From the NCBI GenBank assembly GCA_018136815.1, contig JADDIW010000062.1, positions 1 to 64,000 of the forward strand: DNA of 64,000 nt, read 5' to 3'. The stretch comes from Isochrysis galbana. Its lineage: Eukaryota; Haptophyta; Isochrysidales; Isochrysidaceae. Made by a program: the position numbers and the translations under genes. Below the pieces are notes generated by a model. That model searched no databases and was not told where the DNA came from. It saw nothing but the letters and a program-made list of their open reading frames with translations. Below, piece after piece: positions 62,736 to 64,000 of the stretch. Numbering within the stretch: position 1 is the stretch's first letter; each line of letters opens with the position of its first letter.

Positions 62736-63275
62736 AACAACTAAAAGAGAGGAGGAGAAAACAAAAAGAGAGGCGAGGAAGGGAGGAGGAGAAAAACAAA
62801 AAGAGAGGAGGAGAAAACAAAAAGAGAGGCGAGGAAGGGAGGAGGAGAAAAACAAAAAGAGAGGAGGAGAACAACAAAAAGAGAGGCGAGGAAGGGAGGA
62901 GGAGAAAAACAAAAAGAGAGGAGGAGAACAACAAAAAGAGAGGCGAGGAAGGGAGGAGGAGAAAAACAAAAAGAGAGGAGGAGAACAACAAAAAGAGAGG
63001 CGAGGAAGGGAGGAGGAGAAAAACAAAAAGAGAGGAGGAGAACAACAAAAAGAGAGGCGAGGAAGGGAGGAGGAGAAAAACAAAAAGAGAGGCGAGGAAG
63101 GGAGGAGGAGAAAAACAAAAAGAGAGGAGGAGAACAACAAAAAGAGAGGCGAGGAAGGGAGGAGGAGAAAAACAAAAAGAGAGGAGGAGAAAACAAAAAG
63201 AGAGGCGAGGAAGGGAGGAGGAGAAAAACAAAAAGAGAGGAGGAGAACAACAAAAAGAGAGGCGAGGAAAGTCCC
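62736..63275. repeat. minisatellite of 57-bp units
   Basis: About nine head-to-tail units of GAGGAAGGGAGGAGGAGAAA..., 57 bp each with some shortened copies. Since 57 is 19 codons and the units contain no stop on the minus strand, three minus-strand frames (SSLPRLSFCCSPPLFLFFS) stay open across the array; I do not call a gene. Confidence 0.9.
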
Positions 63276-63426
63276 GGTGACTGGGTCAGTACATGGCTTG
63301 GTAACAAAACTTCTGAATAATCCCCTTCATCCTCTCACCGGGCGACCACCTTCTTCTCCTCCCACCGGGCAACCTCCTCCTCCGTCCCCCTCCCCCTCTT
63401 CGCCCTCGCCGTCGCCGCTCTCGCCT

Positions 63427-63699
63427 ATGGAGGAGGCATTTGCAAGATTGAAGGGAACCCAAAAACAGTTGGACCGATTGCAAAAAGAATCGAAAGCTCA
63501 CAAAGGGACCCTCAACCCGGGCGAAACAGCTCAGTGGCTGTCGTACTACAGCATTTACCTCGGGATTTTAATCACCGTCTTGAAATACCTGCAGGAACTT
63601 GCCGAAGTGAGATCGAAAGAGATAAAACGTGAGTTACACCTGACTAAACTAACGCAAGAGTACCAAACCCATGGCCCATGGGTTAGCCCGACATACTAG
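63427..63699 (+). CDS. hypothetical helical ORF, first of an overlapping pair
   Basis: From ATG 63427: MEEAFARLKGTQKQLDRLQK and on for 90 residues, amphipathic and coiled, ending at TAG 63699. The frame is open upstream to 63277 through a Pro/Ser-rich stretch, so the true start may be earlier. Codons are clearly less GC-biased than in the host genes of the window. The next frame overlaps its last 29 bases, an arrangement seen in retroelements and compact viral genomes. No family recognised. Confidence 0.45.
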   Translation: MEEAFARLKGTQKQLDRLQKESKAHKGTLNPGETAQWLSYYSIYLGILITVLKYLQELAEVRSKEIKRELHLTKLTQEYQTHGPWVSPTY

Positions 63700-64000
63700 A
63701 TCTTATGCGAAAATGGCGGCTGAGTTCAAAAAACGAGTGGATTCTTACACAACTATGGTAAGTACCCTTGAGGAATTGGCCAAGAAAACACCCGAACCAA
63801 TTTCGTTTAGGTACGCTGTCTCAAGCATTCTCGATGAGGAATGGACAGCTTTGTCTAAAGCTCTGGAAGAGATTGACACATTGGACTTGGCGCTGATGAG
63901 GGGTACCGTAACCCATATCGAGAACTACGTACTTACCAAACCTGAAGTTAGCAATCACTTAAAAATACATCTGCGAGAATTCAAGGAAAGATACGACAAA
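63671..64000 (+). CDS. hypothetical helical ORF, runs off the window end
   Basis: From ATG 63671 an open frame encodes at least 110 residues (MAHGLARHTRSYAKMAAEFK...) and continues past base 64000. It is in the +1 register relative to the preceding ORF and overlaps it by 29 bases. Composition is again AT-richer than its surroundings and the predicted structure is helical. It could be a second gene, a frameshifted continuation of the first, or part of an inserted element lying mostly outside the window. Confidence 0.45.
   Translation, partial: MAHGLARHTRSYAKMAAEFKKRVDSYTTMVSTLEELAKKTPEPISFRYAVSSILDEEWTALSKALEEIDTLDLALMRGTVTHIENYVLTKPEVSNHLKIHLREFKERYDK

Noticed and set aside
62736..63275. CRISPR-like regular repeats
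   Set aside because: Units are contiguous with no unique spacers, so it is a minisatellite, in eukaryotic DNA.

Overview
The window is eukaryotic nuclear DNA, probably from a GC-rich unicellular alga. The evidence is: genes split by many short GT-AG introns (with some GC-AG), SPPPP-type hydroxyproline-rich (pherophorin-like) proteins, a chromodomain Ty3/gypsy retrotransposon, long CT/GA microsatellites, and virus-type helicase DNA lying among host genes. I cannot settle the lineage (green prasinophyte and haptophyte are both possible). I recognised no rRNA or tRNA gene, CRISPR array or bacterial-type operon.

Layout. 1-~11.2 kb: a nearly complete Ty3/gypsy retrotransposon whose 5' LTR lies just outside the window. 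Gag and Pol share one frame, separated by a single UAG, and Pol carries a phage-type cytosine-methyltransferase-like domain ahead of its protease. 11.3-13.1 kb: a short orphan ORF, G-tract repeats and an inverted copy of the LTR start. 13.2-26.4 kb: a many-exon host gene for a very large armadillo-repeat / IQ / EF-hand-type protein. 26.4-31 kb: a graveyard of element pieces: an antisense 5'-truncated and 3'-truncated gypsy Pol fragment, a basic/coiled ORF that may be a transposon tail, and a 56-codon fragment of the SF3 helicase found intact at 51-53 kb. 31.7-35.4 kb: a three-exon gene for a type I membrane protein with nine cysteine-rich repeats. 35.4-37.6 kb: non-genic, with a pair of related hairpins and a dispersed coding repeat. 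37.7-41.7 kb: a PP2C protein phosphatase with a long low-complexity N-terminus. 42-44.4 kb: LTR and other repeat fragments and a 1-kb minisatellite of 22-bp units. 44.4-49.0 kb: a C2-domain, multi-transmembrane (MCTP-like) gene. 49.5-53 kb: a dispersed repeat, an SPPPP-repeat ORF and a full-length D5-type SF3 helicase gene, both on the minus strand. 54.0-60.2 kb (minus): a secreted pherophorin-like glycoprotein of about 1,845 residues in two exons. 60.5-64 kb: CT/GA-rich DNA, a candidate 457-bp MITE with TA target duplication, a 57-bp minisatellite, and an AT-richer overlapping ORF pair that runs off the end.

How it fits together. The host genes suggest calcium-linked signalling or membrane biology (EF-hand/IQ, C2/MCTP, PP2C) and cell-surface matrix (Cys-rich receptor-like protein, pherophorin-like protein), but nothing shows that they are co-regulated. 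A 22-bp identical motif lies upstream of both the Cys-rich gene and the PP2C gene. The most unusual system is the retrotransposon: an integrated gag-(UAG)-pol unit with a captured methyltransferase fold, a plausible readthrough structure and a C-terminal chromodomain.
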